From the NCBI RefSeq assembly GCF_002216065.1, contig NZ_CP022282.1, positions 3,224,001 to 3,288,000 on the forward strand: DNA of 64,000 bases, read 5' to 3'. The notes below the pieces were generated by a model that was not told where the DNA came from, did no database searches, and worked only from the letters and a program-made list of their open reading frames with translations. The DNA comes from Chryseobacterium sp. T16E-39. GTDB taxonomy: Bacteria > Bacteroidota > Bacteroidia > Flavobacteriales > Weeksellaceae. How positions within the stretch are numbered: the stretch's first letter is position 1; every line of letters begins with the position of its first letter. Below are positions 1-9,023 of this stretch, one piece after another. Position numbers and translations under genes: made by a program.

Positions 1-130
1 AACCTTTAGCTCCTCCTCCTGCAAGAGAAAGTCCTATTCTGGGATTTTTTGGAATTACCAGGCCCTTTTTTACTTGCGAATGCATGAAAAGTAGCTGGAA
101 TAAGAGTATAAGAATGAGGGATTTTCTCAT
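1..130 (-). CDS. Patatin-like phospholipase, N-terminal part (truncated by window edge)
   Basis: The first 43 residues are visible. A hydrophobic signal peptide (MRKSLILILLFQLLFMHSQ) is followed by RIGLSLAGGGAKG, the oxyanion-hole glycine motif of patatin-family serine lipases. The catalytic Ser and Asp lie beyond the window. In Bacteroidota such exported patatins often carry a C-terminal surface-antigen barrel, which cannot be checked here. The start lies 4 nt after the stop of MurF-Alr on the same strand, so the two are probably co-transcribed. The family call rests on the glycine motif and the export signal only. Confidence 0.75.
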   Translation of the reverse strand, partial: MRKSLILILLFQLLFMHSQVKKGLVIPKNPRIGLSLAGGGAKG

Positions 131-134
131 AGGA

Positions 135-2582
135 TTAGTCTTTTATATAAATCCGTTTCACCCGGGGTGAGATGGAAGTTAATACTTCATAGGTTATCGT
201 TTTGCAGTACTCTGCGAATTCTTTTAAACTTGGCTTTGAATTAAATACGGTCACCATATCACCCTCTTTTACATTAGGAATATGATCCACATTGATCATC
301 ATCATATCCATACAGATGTTTCCTACAATGGGAGCTAATGTTTTATGTATTCCTACACTCCCGATTTGATTTCCTATCAATCTTGGGATACCATCGGCAT
401 AACCCACAGGAATAGTAGCTATTCTTGTTAGATGATCAGTCTTATATCGTCTGCTGTAGCCAATAGATTCTCCATTTTCTACCGATGAAATCTGAGAGAT
501 TACTGTCTTAAAACTGACTGTAGACTGAAGCTGTTTTTGTATTTCACTATTTGGTGATTCACCTAACATTCCTATTCCGATCCTTACCATATCATATTGA
601 TGATCAGTATAGTTTGTTATACCAGATGAGTTTAAGATGTGTCTGATGGGTTGATATCCAAGCTTTCCAATCAGGTAATTTGAATTTTTCTCAAAAGTAT
701 CAAATTGATTAAAAGTAAATTCTCTTTCTTCCGGCATATCCGAAGATGAAAGGTGTGTTAAAATACTTTGAACCTTCAGATTTTTGTTCTTTAATATTTC
801 ACTTAAATGATCCAGTTCAAATTCTTTAAAACCAAGACGATGCATTCCTGTTTCCAGTTTGATATGGATTGGGAATTTCTGATCATATCCTGATTTTTGA
901 ACAGCATCATTAAATAATTCCAATACCCTGAAACTATATATTTCAGGTTCAAGATTATACTGTATAATGGCATCATAGCTGTGCTGTGCAGCATTCATGA
1001 CCACAATAGGAGTTGTGATCCCTTTTTTCCGCAGCTCTACACCTTCATCTGTATAGGCAACACCAAGGTAATCAATATGGTGGTGCTGTAAAAATTCTGA
1101 AATTTCATAACTACCAAGTCCATAAGCATTTGCTTTTACCATAGCCATGACTTTGGTTTCCGGTTTTAGCAGGGATTTATGATAGTTGATGTTATGGAGG
1201 ATTGCATTCAGATTGATCTCTAAAACAGTATCATGTTTTCTAAGTTCAAGAATATCCTTTAATCTTTCAATCTCAAATTTCCTTGCCCCTTTTAAAAGAA
1301 TGATCTGGTTTTCGATATCGGTAAGATGTTTACTTTCAATTAATTCCTGAGTGTCAATAAAAGTGTAGGTTGTAGATCTAAAAAGATCGCTAAATGCAGT
1401 TATCTCACTTCCAACGAGGAATAGGGAATCAAATTTCTGTTCATTAACAAGTTCAGAAACTTCTTCATACAATTCCTTAGAATTTGAATTGACTCCAACA
1501 ATGTCTGTTAGAACAAGTGATTTTTTGGGTTTATTGTATTCATTCAGAAATTGTAGCGCCGTTTTTAAAGAATCCAGATCAAGGTTAAAAGAATCATTAA
1601 CAATAATATTATTCTTATTTCCCTCGATAGCCTCCAGTCGCATTTCAACGGTCTTTAAAGCGTTGATTTTTTCGATGATCTTTTGATTATCGATATTCAA
1701 CTCCTTTAGTACAGTAATAAGGGCCAGAGCATTAGTTAGCGTAGCTTCATCTCTTTGATGAACCGGGAAACTTATTTCCTCATCAATATATTGGACAATA
1801 ATATTTTCATCCCGGGAAATATTACTTTTGATAAAGACCTGGTTTTCATTTTTAAAACCGTAGGATATCAATTTTTTGTCAGCGTATAATTCTTTTATTT
1901 TTTGTTCAACAAGGGAATTGTCGCCATTATAAATAATGACCTGTGAATCTTTGAACAATTTGATTTTTTCATTAATCAGCATTTCTTCAGACTCAAAATT
2001 TGCAGCATGTGCTGTCCCGATATGCGTAAGAAGACCAATCTGAGGGCTGAAAATATTTTCAAGCTTATCCATTTCATTGGGCTTGGAAATTCCAACTTCA
2101 AAAATTCCAAGTTCATAAGAATCATTAATTTGCAGAAGAGAAAGGGGGAGCCCGATTTGTGAATTAAAACTTTTTGGGCTTTTTACCGTTGAAAACTCGT
2201 TCCATAGGCATTGATATAACCATTCCTTTAAAATGGTTTTCCCATTACTTCCAGTAATTCCAATTGATTTTAAATGGGAATGTTCGAAATGGTACTTAGC
2301 GAGTTTTTGGAGAAATTCCACAGAATTATCTACTATGATCCAGGTTATGTCTTCAAACTGAGGAAAAGCATGTTCTGAAATAATAATTTTTATACCTCTG
2401 CTTATGGCAGATTCAATAAATTTTTCCCCTGAATTTTTTTTAGTATTAATTGCGATAAAAGCAGTATTCTTGATCGAATATATAATTCTGCTGTCGAAAG
2501 CAATATTTTTAATGATAGCCTGAGTATCTCCAATAACTTCTGCATTGGTGATATCTGCAATTTCCTGTATCGTGTAGTTCAT
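135..2582 (-). CDS. murF-alr: Bifunctional MurF (UDP-MurNAc-tripeptide:D-Ala-D-Ala ligase) / alanine racemase
   Basis: An 815-residue fusion of two consecutive steps in peptidoglycan D-alanine supply. Residues 1-445 are a Mur ligase, with the ATP loop GITGSNGKT at 108-116 and a central HIGTAHAANF segment (188-196 region). Residues 452-815 are a PLP-dependent alanine racemase, with the PLP lysine K483 in AMVKANAYGLG and the C-terminal VGYADGIPR region. The fusion is typical of Bacteroidota. The MurF motif NDSFNLDLDSLKTAL (329-343) departs from the usual NDSYNANPDSM, so the ligase half may be divergent or partly degenerate. It is cytoplasmic. The patatin gene follows after 4 nt. Confidence 0.95.
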   Translation of the reverse strand: MNYTIQEIADITNAEVIGDTQAIIKNIAFDSRIIYSIKNTAFIAINTKKNSGEKFIESAISRGIKIIISEHAFPQFEDITWIIVDNSVEFLQKLAKYHFEHSHLKSIGITGSNGKTILKEWLYQCLWNEFSTVKSPKSFNSQIGLPLSLLQINDSYELGIFEVGISKPNEMDKLENIFSPQIGLLTHIGTAHAANFESEEMLINEKIKLFKDSQVIIYNGDNSLVEQKIKELYADKKLISYGFKNENQVFIKSNISRDENIIVQYIDEEISFPVHQRDEATLTNALALITVLKELNIDNQKIIEKINALKTVEMRLEAIEGNKNNIIVNDSFNLDLDSLKTALQFLNEYNKPKKSLVLTDIVGVNSNSKELYEEVSELVNEQKFDSLFLVGSEITAFSDLFRSTTYTFIDTQELIESKHLTDIENQIILLKGARKFEIERLKDILELRKHDTVLEINLNAILHNINYHKSLLKPETKVMAMVKANAYGLGSYEISEFLQHHHIDYLGVAYTDEGVELRKKGITTPIVVMNAAQHSYDAIIQYNLEPEIYSFRVLELFNDAVQKSGYDQKFPIHIKLETGMHRLGFKEFELDHLSEILKNKNLKVQSILTHLSSSDMPEEREFTFNQFDTFEKNSNYLIGKLGYQPIRHILNSSGITNYTDHQYDMVRIGIGMLGESPNSEIQKQLQSTVSFKTVISQISSVENGESIGYSRRYKTDHLTRIATIPVGYADGIPRLIGNQIGSVGIHKTLAPIVGNICMDMMMINVDHIPNVKEGDMVTVFNSKPSLKEFAEYCKTITYEVLTSISPRVKRIYIKD

Positions 2583-2609
2583 TGGTGCCTTTCTACTATG
2601 TTTTTTTGG

Positions 2610-2708
2610 GGCGAAATTGTCGAATTGCGAAACAACAAAAAACTGTATAATTATGTAACAATTTTACAGTTAAACAATTCGGCAATTTTACAATTCGGCG
2701 ATTTCGCC
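2610..2708. repeat. Intergenic AT-rich inverted-repeat element, copy 1
   Basis: Two 18-nt arms (2610-2627 and 2691-2708) are complementary apart from two T/G wobbles. They enclose about 63 nt of AT-rich sequence. The word CAATTCGGCAATTTTACAATT at 2675-2695 recurs with one change (CAATTCGACAATTTTACAATT) at 21815-21835, also in an intergenic gap. The element lies between the start of murF-alr and the end of tdk. It resembles a REP/MITE-like extragenic palindrome. It has no long ORF. Confidence 0.6.
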
Positions 2709-2721
2709 TTTATAAATTTAA

Positions 2722-3312
2722 TTATTTCTTCTTTTTTAAAAGGACTTCATCAATGAAGACCCTACGGCTTACTGCCTCATAACTTTCGGTTTCTCCTAAT
2801 TCAACCAAACTGTCTCCCTCGGAAGTTCTCATGGAATAATTAGCAAGATTCCCTGTTCTCTTACAGATAGCATGTACTTTGGTTACGTATTCAGCAGTCG
2901 CCATAAGATTGGGCATTGGCCCAAAAGGACGTCCTAAAAAATCCATATCCAAACCTGCAATAACAACTCTTATACCACTATTTGCCAATTGATTGGCAAT
3001 TTCAACAATGCTTTCGTCAAAGAACTGGGCTTCATCAATTCCTACCACATCACAATTAGAACCCAATAAGAGAATTTCATTTGGGTTTTCTACTGCTGTA
3101 CTTCGGATTTTATTCTGATTATGTGAAACCACATCCTCATCAGAATACCTTGTATCAGTTTTTGGTTTAAAAATTTCCACATTTTGCCCTGCCATTTCTG
3201 CTCTTCTAAGCCTTCTGATCAACTCTTCAGTTTTTCCGGAAAACATTGAGCCACAAATAACTTCCATCCAACCGCTTTGTTTGGAGTGATTAATTGTATT
3301 TTCTAAAAACAT
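2722..3312 (-). CDS. tdk: Thymidine kinase (type II/TK1-like)
   Basis: Phosphorylates thymidine to dTMP in the salvage pathway. The Walker A loop GSMFSGKT is at residues 21-28 and the catalytic acidic motif GIDEAQFF is at 91-98. Length (196 aa) is normal. The TK1 zinc lobe normally has two CxxC pairs. Here only C150 remains, and the other three positions are T153, S182 and V185, so the structural zinc site is probably absent. The neighbouring murF-alr lies downstream beyond a repeat element. A divergent gene starts about 60 bp upstream. Confidence 0.95.
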   Translation of the reverse strand: MFLENTINHSKQSGWMEVICGSMFSGKTEELIRRLRRAEMAGQNVEIFKPKTDTRYSDEDVVSHNQNKIRSTAVENPNEILLLGSNCDVVGIDEAQFFDESIVEIANQLANSGIRVVIAGLDMDFLGRPFGPMPNLMATAEYVTKVHAICKRTGNLANYSMRTSEGDSLVELGETESYEAVSRRVFIDEVLLKKKK

Positions 3313-3341
3313 TTGTTAAATTAGCCGTAATATTTTAAGAT

Positions 3342-3349
3342 CAAAAGTA
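3342..3349 (-). promoter_or_regulatory. Putative -7 box (TACTTTTG) for tdk
   Basis: On the minus strand this matches the Bacteroidota TAnnTTTG consensus 30 bp upstream of the tdk ATG. No TTG at the usual -33 spacing was found, so support is moderate. Confidence 0.4.
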
Positions 3350-3373
3350 AGCAATTTTTAACAAGAATCTTAT

Positions 3374-4789
3374 ATGCAGAATATCCAAGATTTAAAGGAA
3401 AAAATTTTTTTCGAGTCCAAGAACATTATTGATATCCTCGAAAAAATAAACAATGTGGATGAATTACTTTCCAAGCAAGATCTTGTGGATGAACTTGCCA
3501 ATAGGATTTCTTTTTTAAGAATGCTGGAAAAGAATATTGAATACTTTATACCCGCTTCTTTACCACAAAATTCGGAAAATCAAATCAATACAGCTTCTGT
3601 AAATGATGATTTTGAACCTCAGGATTCAGCTCATGAAGTAACAGAAGAAGAAGCCATCTTCAATAATGAATTGAATGAAATCGGCGAGGATGAGGATCCC
3701 GGATATCAGGAAGAGATTGAACAGGGACCAGAAACGGAAGAAGAAGAGGAAGAGATTTTCAATAATCAACTTGAAGAGATTGTTGAAAATGAATACCATG
3801 AGAATAGAGTAAGTTTTGCTGAAGAAGGTTTCAATGATCAAAATCCGGAAGGTAAATTGGATGATGATCAGATGGAAGAAGAAGTCATTTTTACAAATCA
3901 ATTGAATGAGATCAATGAATTTGAAAATGAACCTTCAGATTATCAGGAATCCAGCTTAAATTCTTTTGACGAAGAAGAAAACATTCAGAATAATCTGGAA
4001 GAAGATGCAAAGTCTGATCAAGCAAAAGCCTTTGCCAATAAGGGCGATGAATTTTCTGAAGTTAATGAGAAAATGCCAAGTATTTTTGATACTGAAGTCT
4101 TGGAAGATGACGAAATGCTGATCGAAGAAAATGAATCCCAGTTTATATCTTCCAATGTAGCTATTGAGCAGGGTGAAATGGTAATGGAAACTTCTAATGT
4201 AGAAAATATTCTGAACGAAATAAAAAATGATGCTCAGGTTGAAGAAAGACGTGAGGAACAGGCTATTTCAGAAGAAAATAATAAGAGAAAAATCGTTGAG
4301 ATCGATAATGGTCATCAGGAACATATCCAGGAGAAATACCCTTCAGATGAAAGTTTTGAAAATCTTGATGAGTATAATCAGGAGAAGAAAATTAAGCTGG
4401 CCAATATTAAAGGATTAAAATCCATACAGTCATTATTTGATGATGATCCTTTAGACCGTGAAATTCCTCAGGAAAGAGGGAAAGGGGAATCGATCGTAAA
4501 AGAAGATAATGGAAGCTTACTAAAAAATAATATTCCTACTCATTTTATGGAGGCTGAAAAGTCTAAACCTGTGTTTAAATTGGATCTGAATGACAGGATT
4601 GCATTTTCAAAAATGCTGTTTGAAGGAAGTCAGTCTGAGCTGAATGAAGTGATTTCAGAACTGAACAGCTTTAGAACGCTTGAAGAAGCAAAGGAATATC
4701 TAAGTGATCTGTATTACTCCAGAAACTGGAGAAAAGTAGATGAATATGCCCAAAGATTATGGGTATTGGTGGAAAATAAATTTTTATAA
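3374..4789 (+). CDS. Acidic repeat protein of unknown function with conserved C-terminal domain
   Basis: A 471-residue, very acidic, probably cytoplasmic protein with no signal peptide. The N-terminus (1-60) is helical. Residues about 80-330 are low complexity and rich in Glu, Asp and Asn. They hold three copies of a motif close to EExIFxNxLxEI (about 91-103, 123-136, 168-180). The C-terminal about 75 residues (KPVFKLDLNDRIAFSKMLFEG to the end) are compact and resemble a domain seen at the ends of Bacteroidota hypothetical proteins beginning LNDKF/LNDRIAF. rsmI follows after 8 nt, suggesting co-transcription. I do not recognise a function. Confidence 0.8.
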   Translation: MQNIQDLKEKIFFESKNIIDILEKINNVDELLSKQDLVDELANRISFLRMLEKNIEYFIPASLPQNSENQINTASVNDDFEPQDSAHEVTEEEAIFNNELNEIGEDEDPGYQEEIEQGPETEEEEEEIFNNQLEEIVENEYHENRVSFAEEGFNDQNPEGKLDDDQMEEEVIFTNQLNEINEFENEPSDYQESSLNSFDEEENIQNNLEEDAKSDQAKAFANKGDEFSEVNEKMPSIFDTEVLEDDEMLIEENESQFISSNVAIEQGEMVMETSNVENILNEIKNDAQVEERREEQAISEENNKRKIVEIDNGHQEHIQEKYPSDESFENLDEYNQEKKIKLANIKGLKSIQSLFDDDPLDREIPQERGKGESIVKEDNGSLLKNNIPTHFMEAEKSKPVFKLDLNDRIAFSKMLFEGSQSELNEVISELNSFRTLEEAKEYLSDLYYSRNWRKVDEYAQRLWVLVENKFL

Positions 4790-4797
4790 TTTTAATT

Positions 4798-5472
4798 TTG
4801 AGTGGAATCCTATATTTTGTTCCTACCCCTGTTGGGAACTTAGAAGATATGACTTTCAGAGCAGTGAACGTCCTGAAAGAAGTCGATTATATTTTATGTG
4901 AAGATACAAGAACCTCTGGAGTTCTTTTAAAACATTTTGAGATTTCTAAACCATTGAAATCTTATCATTTACATAATGAACATCAGGCTACGGAAAAAGT
5001 AATTTCTGACCTGGAAAGCGGCCAGAATATTGCGATTATTACTGACGCGGGAACACCTGGAATTTCGGATCCTGGATATTTACTGGCAAAAGCAGGATCT
5101 GATCATCATATTGAAATGATCTGCCTGCCTGGGGCAACTGCCTTTGTTCCTGCCCTGGTAGTATCTGGTCTTCCGAATAATGAGTTTTTATTTGCTGGTT
5201 TTCTTCCTCAAAAGAAGGGAAGGCAAACAAAGCTTAAACAGCTTGCTGAAGAGAAGAAAACAATCGTTTTATATGAGAGTCCTCATAAAATAAATACAAC
5301 ACTGGAACAGATTAAGGAGTTTTTCGGAGAACATACGAAAGTAAGTTTGAGCCGTGAGATTTCTAAAAAATTTGAAGAAACTAAAAGAGGAACAATCAAC
5401 GAACTAATCGAATTTTCCAAAAGTAAAACTTTAAAGGGAGAAATTGTTCTTATCGTGAATAATTCTATTTAA
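4798..5472 (+). CDS. rsmI: 16S rRNA 2'-O-ribose methyltransferase RsmI (C1402)
   Basis: SAM-dependent tetrapyrrole-methylase-fold enzyme that methylates the decoding-centre cytidine of 16S rRNA. Family motifs are present in order: FVPTPVGNLEDMTFRAV near the N-terminus, CEDTRTSGVLLKHF, ITDAGTPGISDPGYLL and LPGATAFVPALVVSGLP. Length 224 aa is normal. The start is a TTG at 4798, since no ATG precedes the first conserved residues. The next gene begins immediately after its stop. Confidence 0.93.
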   Translation: MSGILYFVPTPVGNLEDMTFRAVNVLKEVDYILCEDTRTSGVLLKHFEISKPLKSYHLHNEHQATEKVISDLESGQNIAIITDAGTPGISDPGYLLAKAGSDHHIEMICLPGATAFVPALVVSGLPNNEFLFAGFLPQKKGRQTKLKQLAEEKKTIVLYESPHKINTTLEQIKEFFGEHTKVSLSREISKKFEETKRGTINELIEFSKSKTLKGEIVLIVNNSI

Positions 5473-6951
5473 TTGAAAAAGCTATTTTTTATACTGCTAT
5501 CATCAGTTTGTATTGCACAACAGACTGATCAATACAAACAGATCTTATTATCAAAACAATTAGGGAAAGAAGTACGCTTTTATGCTAATGGATATGGAAT
5601 AATTTCAGATACAGGAAAATCAAGTATCGTAGATTCTTTAGGAGTCGTTACTGCTGCTTTTCCCTACAAAAATGAGATACTAAGACTTACTAAAGACCGG
5701 TTTATATTAAAGGTTAAAGAAGGGACTTTTAATGGAAAAACAGCGTTAATAGATGCCAAAGGAAATCAATTGATCCCCCTCGATAACTTTAAGTTCAGGA
5801 CCTGGGAGAATAAGGAAAGACTTATTTACTCTAAAGGAGGGAAGGATTGTGTGTATGATTATAATGGAAAGCAGATAACCCCATTCTTTGATAAAATTGA
5901 ATTCGCTAATGAAAGCAGGCTTTTTATTAAAACAGGAAAGGTCTGGAAAATCTATGATTTTAATGGTCAACAGATCTCTGATAGAGAATTTGATGATCAT
6001 CTACATTTCTATAAAGGAAGGGTATATATTATTACAGGGTTTAGAAAAGGAGAAGTGATAGATTATAATGGAAAAACGATAAGTTCCATCTCCAACCATT
6101 ATGTCGATGGGATTGTTTCTTACCCTTTTCTGGTAACTAAAAATATATCCAAAGATAAGTATGGGATCATAGATGCTGATGAAAACGTTCTGGCAGAAGA
6201 AATTTATGATCAGGCATTTGTGGGGACCGAATATATTTATCTTATAAAAGACGATAAAGTAAGTATTTTTTCTAAAAAAGAGAAAAAAGTATATCCTACA
6301 GAATTTGCCTATGTAAATCATTTATTTGATGGCTTATTTAAAACAGTTCCGGAAAGTAGAAATCAAAAAATAAAAATTGCGATAATCAGAACGAATGGTG
6401 ATATTGTCCTGCCTCAGGAATACGATGAAGCAGATGATCTTACAATTTCTGGTGAAAATTTTATTTACCTGAAAAAAGATAATATAGAAACACTACTGGA
6501 TAAAAATTTAAAAAATGTTTTAGACGAAGGGTACGATATTGAGAAAATATTTTCTAATTATCTGATTGTTAAAAAGGAAAATACTTTTTATAGATTCTCA
6601 CCAAAGGACAAAGAATATAAAGAATTACCGGATATTGTTTCGATAAAACCTTTTGGTGTATTACCAGGGATAATTTATAAAAACAAAGAGAATAAGTACG
6701 GGATGATCAATGAAAAAGGGGAAGAAGTTATTCCATCTGTTTATGATGACATCACGCCGTTTCTTTTAGCGAATGAGTTGATTATAAAGAAAGGCAATAA
6801 ATTCGGGGTTACAAATCAGAGAAATGAACCGCTCAAAGAGGTGATATATGATAGCTATTCTTCTGACAGAAAAGGGCTGAAACTCACAAAAGGGAAGAAT
6901 TCTGAATATTTATATTTTACTCATTCAGAGGATAAAATACTTTGGGAATAA
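5473..6951 (+). CDS. Exported WG-repeat protein
   Basis: 492 residues with an N-terminal signal peptide (MKKLFFILLSSVCIAQQ). About ten WG-type beta repeats follow, for example YGIISDTGKSSIVDSLG, KTALIDAKGNQLIPL, YGIIDADENVLAEE and KYGMINEKGEEVIPSVYDD. Such repeats form propeller-like or solenoid scaffolds, usually periplasmic or surface exposed, with no known enzymatic role. The start is a TTG directly abutting the rsmI stop, so translation is probably coupled. The product is confidently a WG-repeat protein, but its ligand is unknown. Confidence 0.85.
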   Translation: MKKLFFILLSSVCIAQQTDQYKQILLSKQLGKEVRFYANGYGIISDTGKSSIVDSLGVVTAAFPYKNEILRLTKDRFILKVKEGTFNGKTALIDAKGNQLIPLDNFKFRTWENKERLIYSKGGKDCVYDYNGKQITPFFDKIEFANESRLFIKTGKVWKIYDFNGQQISDREFDDHLHFYKGRVYIITGFRKGEVIDYNGKTISSISNHYVDGIVSYPFLVTKNISKDKYGIIDADENVLAEEIYDQAFVGTEYIYLIKDDKVSIFSKKEKKVYPTEFAYVNHLFDGLFKTVPESRNQKIKIAIIRTNGDIVLPQEYDEADDLTISGENFIYLKKDNIETLLDKNLKNVLDEGYDIEKIFSNYLIVKKENTFYRFSPKDKEYKELPDIVSIKPFGVLPGIIYKNKENKYGMINEKGEEVIPSVYDDITPFLLANELIIKKGNKFGVTNQRNEPLKEVIYDSYSSDRKGLKLTKGKNSEYLYFTHSEDKILWE

Positions 6952-7025
6952 AAGCATTTAAATCAAAAAGGAAGGAAATATCGAAGTAATTTGTGATTAA
7001 TAATGCATTGAATAACAAATTATAA

Positions 7026-7033
7026 TATCTTTG
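7026..7033 (+). promoter_or_regulatory. Putative -7 box (TATCTTTG) for fabG
   Basis: An exact TAnnTTTG match in the 171-bp gap before fabG. A TTG lies at 7008-7010, but the spacer is 15 nt, shorter than usual. The leader would be about 85 nt. Confidence 0.5.
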
Positions 7034-7122
7034 CGGCTGTTTATTTTACCAAAAATAAATATCTTAAATTAGCCGTCAATCAATAGGTTAGTAAAATAGA
7101 AAAGAAAATAATTGTCATAGAT

Positions 7123-7866
7123 ATGAAACTATTAGAAGGAAAAGTAGCATTAATTACGGGAGCTACAAGAGGAATTGGGAAAGGGATTGCTGAAGTTTTT
7201 GCTCAACAGGGAGCAAAAGTAGCATTTACTTATGCCGGTTCTGTAGACAAAGCAAAAGAATTAGAAGCAACTTTGAGTTCTGTAACTCAAATAAAAGGAT
7301 ACCAATCTGATGCATCGGATTATGATGCAGCTCAAAAATTAGTGGATGATGTAATGGCCGATTTCGGTAATATTGATATATTGATCAATAATGCTGGAAT
7401 TACCAGAGATAACTTATTGTTGAGAATGTCTAAAGATGATTGGGATACCATTATTAAAGTAAATCTGGATTCTGTATTTAATCTTACAAAGGCGGTTATC
7501 AAACCGATGATGAAGGCAAAAGCAGGTTCTATTATCAATATGACATCAGTAGTTGGTGTAAAAGGAAACGGAGGACAATCCAATTATGCAGCTTCTAAAG
7601 CTGGAGTTATTGGTTTTACTAAGTCTATTGCTTTGGAGCTGGGATCAAGAAATATCCGTTGTAATGCGATTGCACCAGGATTTATTGAAACTGAAATGAC
7701 TGCTTCTTTAGATGAGAAAACCCTTAAAACATGGACAGATGGAATTCCAATGAAGAGAGGAGGACAGCCACAAGATGTTGCTAATGCATGTGTATTTTTA
7801 GGAAGTGAAATGTCAACTTATATTACAGGACAAACGTTACACGTAGACGGTGGAATGTTAACATAA
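7123..7866 (+). CDS. fabG: 3-oxoacyl-[acyl-carrier-protein] reductase
   Basis: NADPH-dependent short-chain dehydrogenase of fatty-acid elongation. The Rossmann motif GATRGIG is at residues 13-19, NNAG at 89-92, and the catalytic S142, Y155 and K159 sit in the expected arrangement (TSVVG, NYAASKAG). The C-terminus APGFIETEMT and HVDGGMLT are classic FabG. Length 247 aa is typical. It is monocistronic by position, with its own -7 box and a strong bidirectional terminator downstream. Other SDRs share this fold, but the C-terminal motifs favour FabG. Confidence 0.93.
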   Translation: MKLLEGKVALITGATRGIGKGIAEVFAQQGAKVAFTYAGSVDKAKELEATLSSVTQIKGYQSDASDYDAAQKLVDDVMADFGNIDILINNAGITRDNLLLRMSKDDWDTIIKVNLDSVFNLTKAVIKPMMKAKAGSIINMTSVVGVKGNGGQSNYAASKAGVIGFTKSIALELGSRNIRCNAIAPGFIETEMTASLDEKTLKTWTDGIPMKRGGQPQDVANACVFLGSEMSTYITGQTLHVDGGMLT

Positions 7867-7892
7867 AAAATAGCTTTTAGAAGTTATAAAGA

Positions 7893-7918
7893 AGCCAGAT
7901 CATTTGATCTGGCTTTTT
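7893..7918. terminator. Bidirectional intrinsic terminator between fabG and guaC
   Basis: A perfect 10-bp stem (AGCCAGATCA at 7893-7902 with TGATCTGGCT at 7905-7914) is followed by TTTTT. It sits between convergent genes. Confidence 0.9.
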
Positions 7919-7923
7919 GGTTT

Positions 7924-8964
7924 TTAATCTTTAAAAATTTGATTTTCCTGTTCCTGAACTCTTATAAAAGTTGTTCTTTTGGACAATTCCTTTAATTTGG
8001 AAGCTCCTACATAAGTACATGTAGATCTTACACCCCCTAAAATGTCTTTTACCGTTTCAGAAACCGGACCTTTATAGGCTGCTTTTACCGTTTTACCTTC
8101 GGATGCTCTGTATTCTGCAACACCTCCGGAATGCTTATCCATTGCTGTTTTAGAGCTCATCCCATAAAAAAGACGGTATTTCTTTCCGTTTTCTTCGATC
8201 ATCTCGCCACCACTTTCATCATGTCCGGCAAACATTCCACCCAACATAACAAAGTCTGCACCACCTCCAAAAGCTTTGGCAACATCTCCGGGAACTTTAC
8301 AACCGCCATCCGCAATAATATGGCCTCCAAGTCCATGAGCGGCATCGGAACATTCGATAATAGCTGAAAGTTGTGGATATCCAACCCCTGTCTTTACACG
8401 GGTAGTACATACTGAACCAGGGCCGATACCGACTTTAATGATATCTGCTCCTACTAAAAGAAGCTCTTCAACCATTTCTCCGGTAACCACATTCCCTGCC
8501 ATGATGATTTTATCAGGAAAATTAGCTCTTGCCTGCTTTACAAATCCAACAAAATGCTCAGAATAACCATTGGCTACATCGATACAGAGAAACTCGATTT
8601 TTGGGTGTCTTTCAAGGATTTGCTTAAGCTTTTCCTCATCTGCCTTTCCAGTACCGGTACTTAGGGCTATATATTGATGAATACTTTCCGGCTGGCTTTG
8701 TAAGAACTGATCCCATTCCTCCACAGAATAGTGCTTATGAATGGCAGTGATAATTTTGTCTTTAGCCAATTCTACAGCCATTTCAAAAGTACCTACTGTA
8801 TCCATATTGGCTGCAATAATAGGAGTTCCTTTCCATTTCTTCTTTGTATGTCGGAAAGTAAATTCTCTTTCTAAATCTACTTCAGACCGTGATTTTAAAG
8901 TAGATCTTTTAGGGCGGAACATGACGTCCTTAAACCCTAGTTTTATCTCATATTCTATACGCAT
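7924..8964 (-). CDS. guaC: GMP reductase
   Basis: NADPH-dependent deamination of GMP to IMP in purine interconversion. The IMPDH/GMPR barrel is evident. The loop [19 protein letters not shown] carries the catalytic C186, and [16 protein letters not shown] and [13 protein letters not shown] bind phosphate. At 346 aa with no CBS domain pair, and beginning [16 protein letters not shown], it matches the GuaC subfamily rather than IMP dehydrogenase. The gene appears monocistronic. It is divergent from the Lgt-like operon with a 59-bp gap. Confidence 0.94.
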   Translation of the reverse strand: MRIEYEIKLGFKDVMFRPKRSTLKSRSEVDLEREFTFRHTKKKWKGTPIIAANMDTVGTFEMAVELAKDKIITAIHKHYSVEEWDQFLQSQPESIHQYIALSTGTGKADEEKLKQILERHPKIEFLCIDVANGYSEHFVGFVKQARANFPDKIIMAGNVVTGEMVEELLLVGADIIKVGIGPGSVCTTRVKTGVGYPQLSAIIECSDAAHGLGGHIIADGGCKVPGDVAKAFGGGADFVMLGGMFAGHDESGGEMIEENGKKYRLFYGMSSKTAMDKHSGGVAEYRASEGKTVKAAYKGPVSETVKDILGGVRSTCTYVGASKLKELSKRTTFIRVQEQENQIFKD

Positions 8965-9010
8965 TGTAATTATTTAGGATATTAAAATTAGCAAATAATA
9001 TTAAATATAG

Positions 9011-9018
9011 TATTTTTG
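9011..9018 (+). promoter_or_regulatory. Putative -7 box (TATTTTTG) for the Lgt-like / radical SAM operon
   Basis: An exact TAnnTTTG match ends 5 nt before the ATG at 9024. If used, the transcript would be leaderless or nearly so. No clear -33 TTG is present. Confidence 0.35.
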
Positions 9019-9023
9019 AAAGG

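Noticed and set aside
3626..3901. Minus-strand hydrophobic open frame in the acidic repeat gene
   Set aside because: Runs of GAA/GAG codons on the plus strand give Phe/Leu-rich frames on the other strand. The plus-strand reading has repeats and a conserved end.
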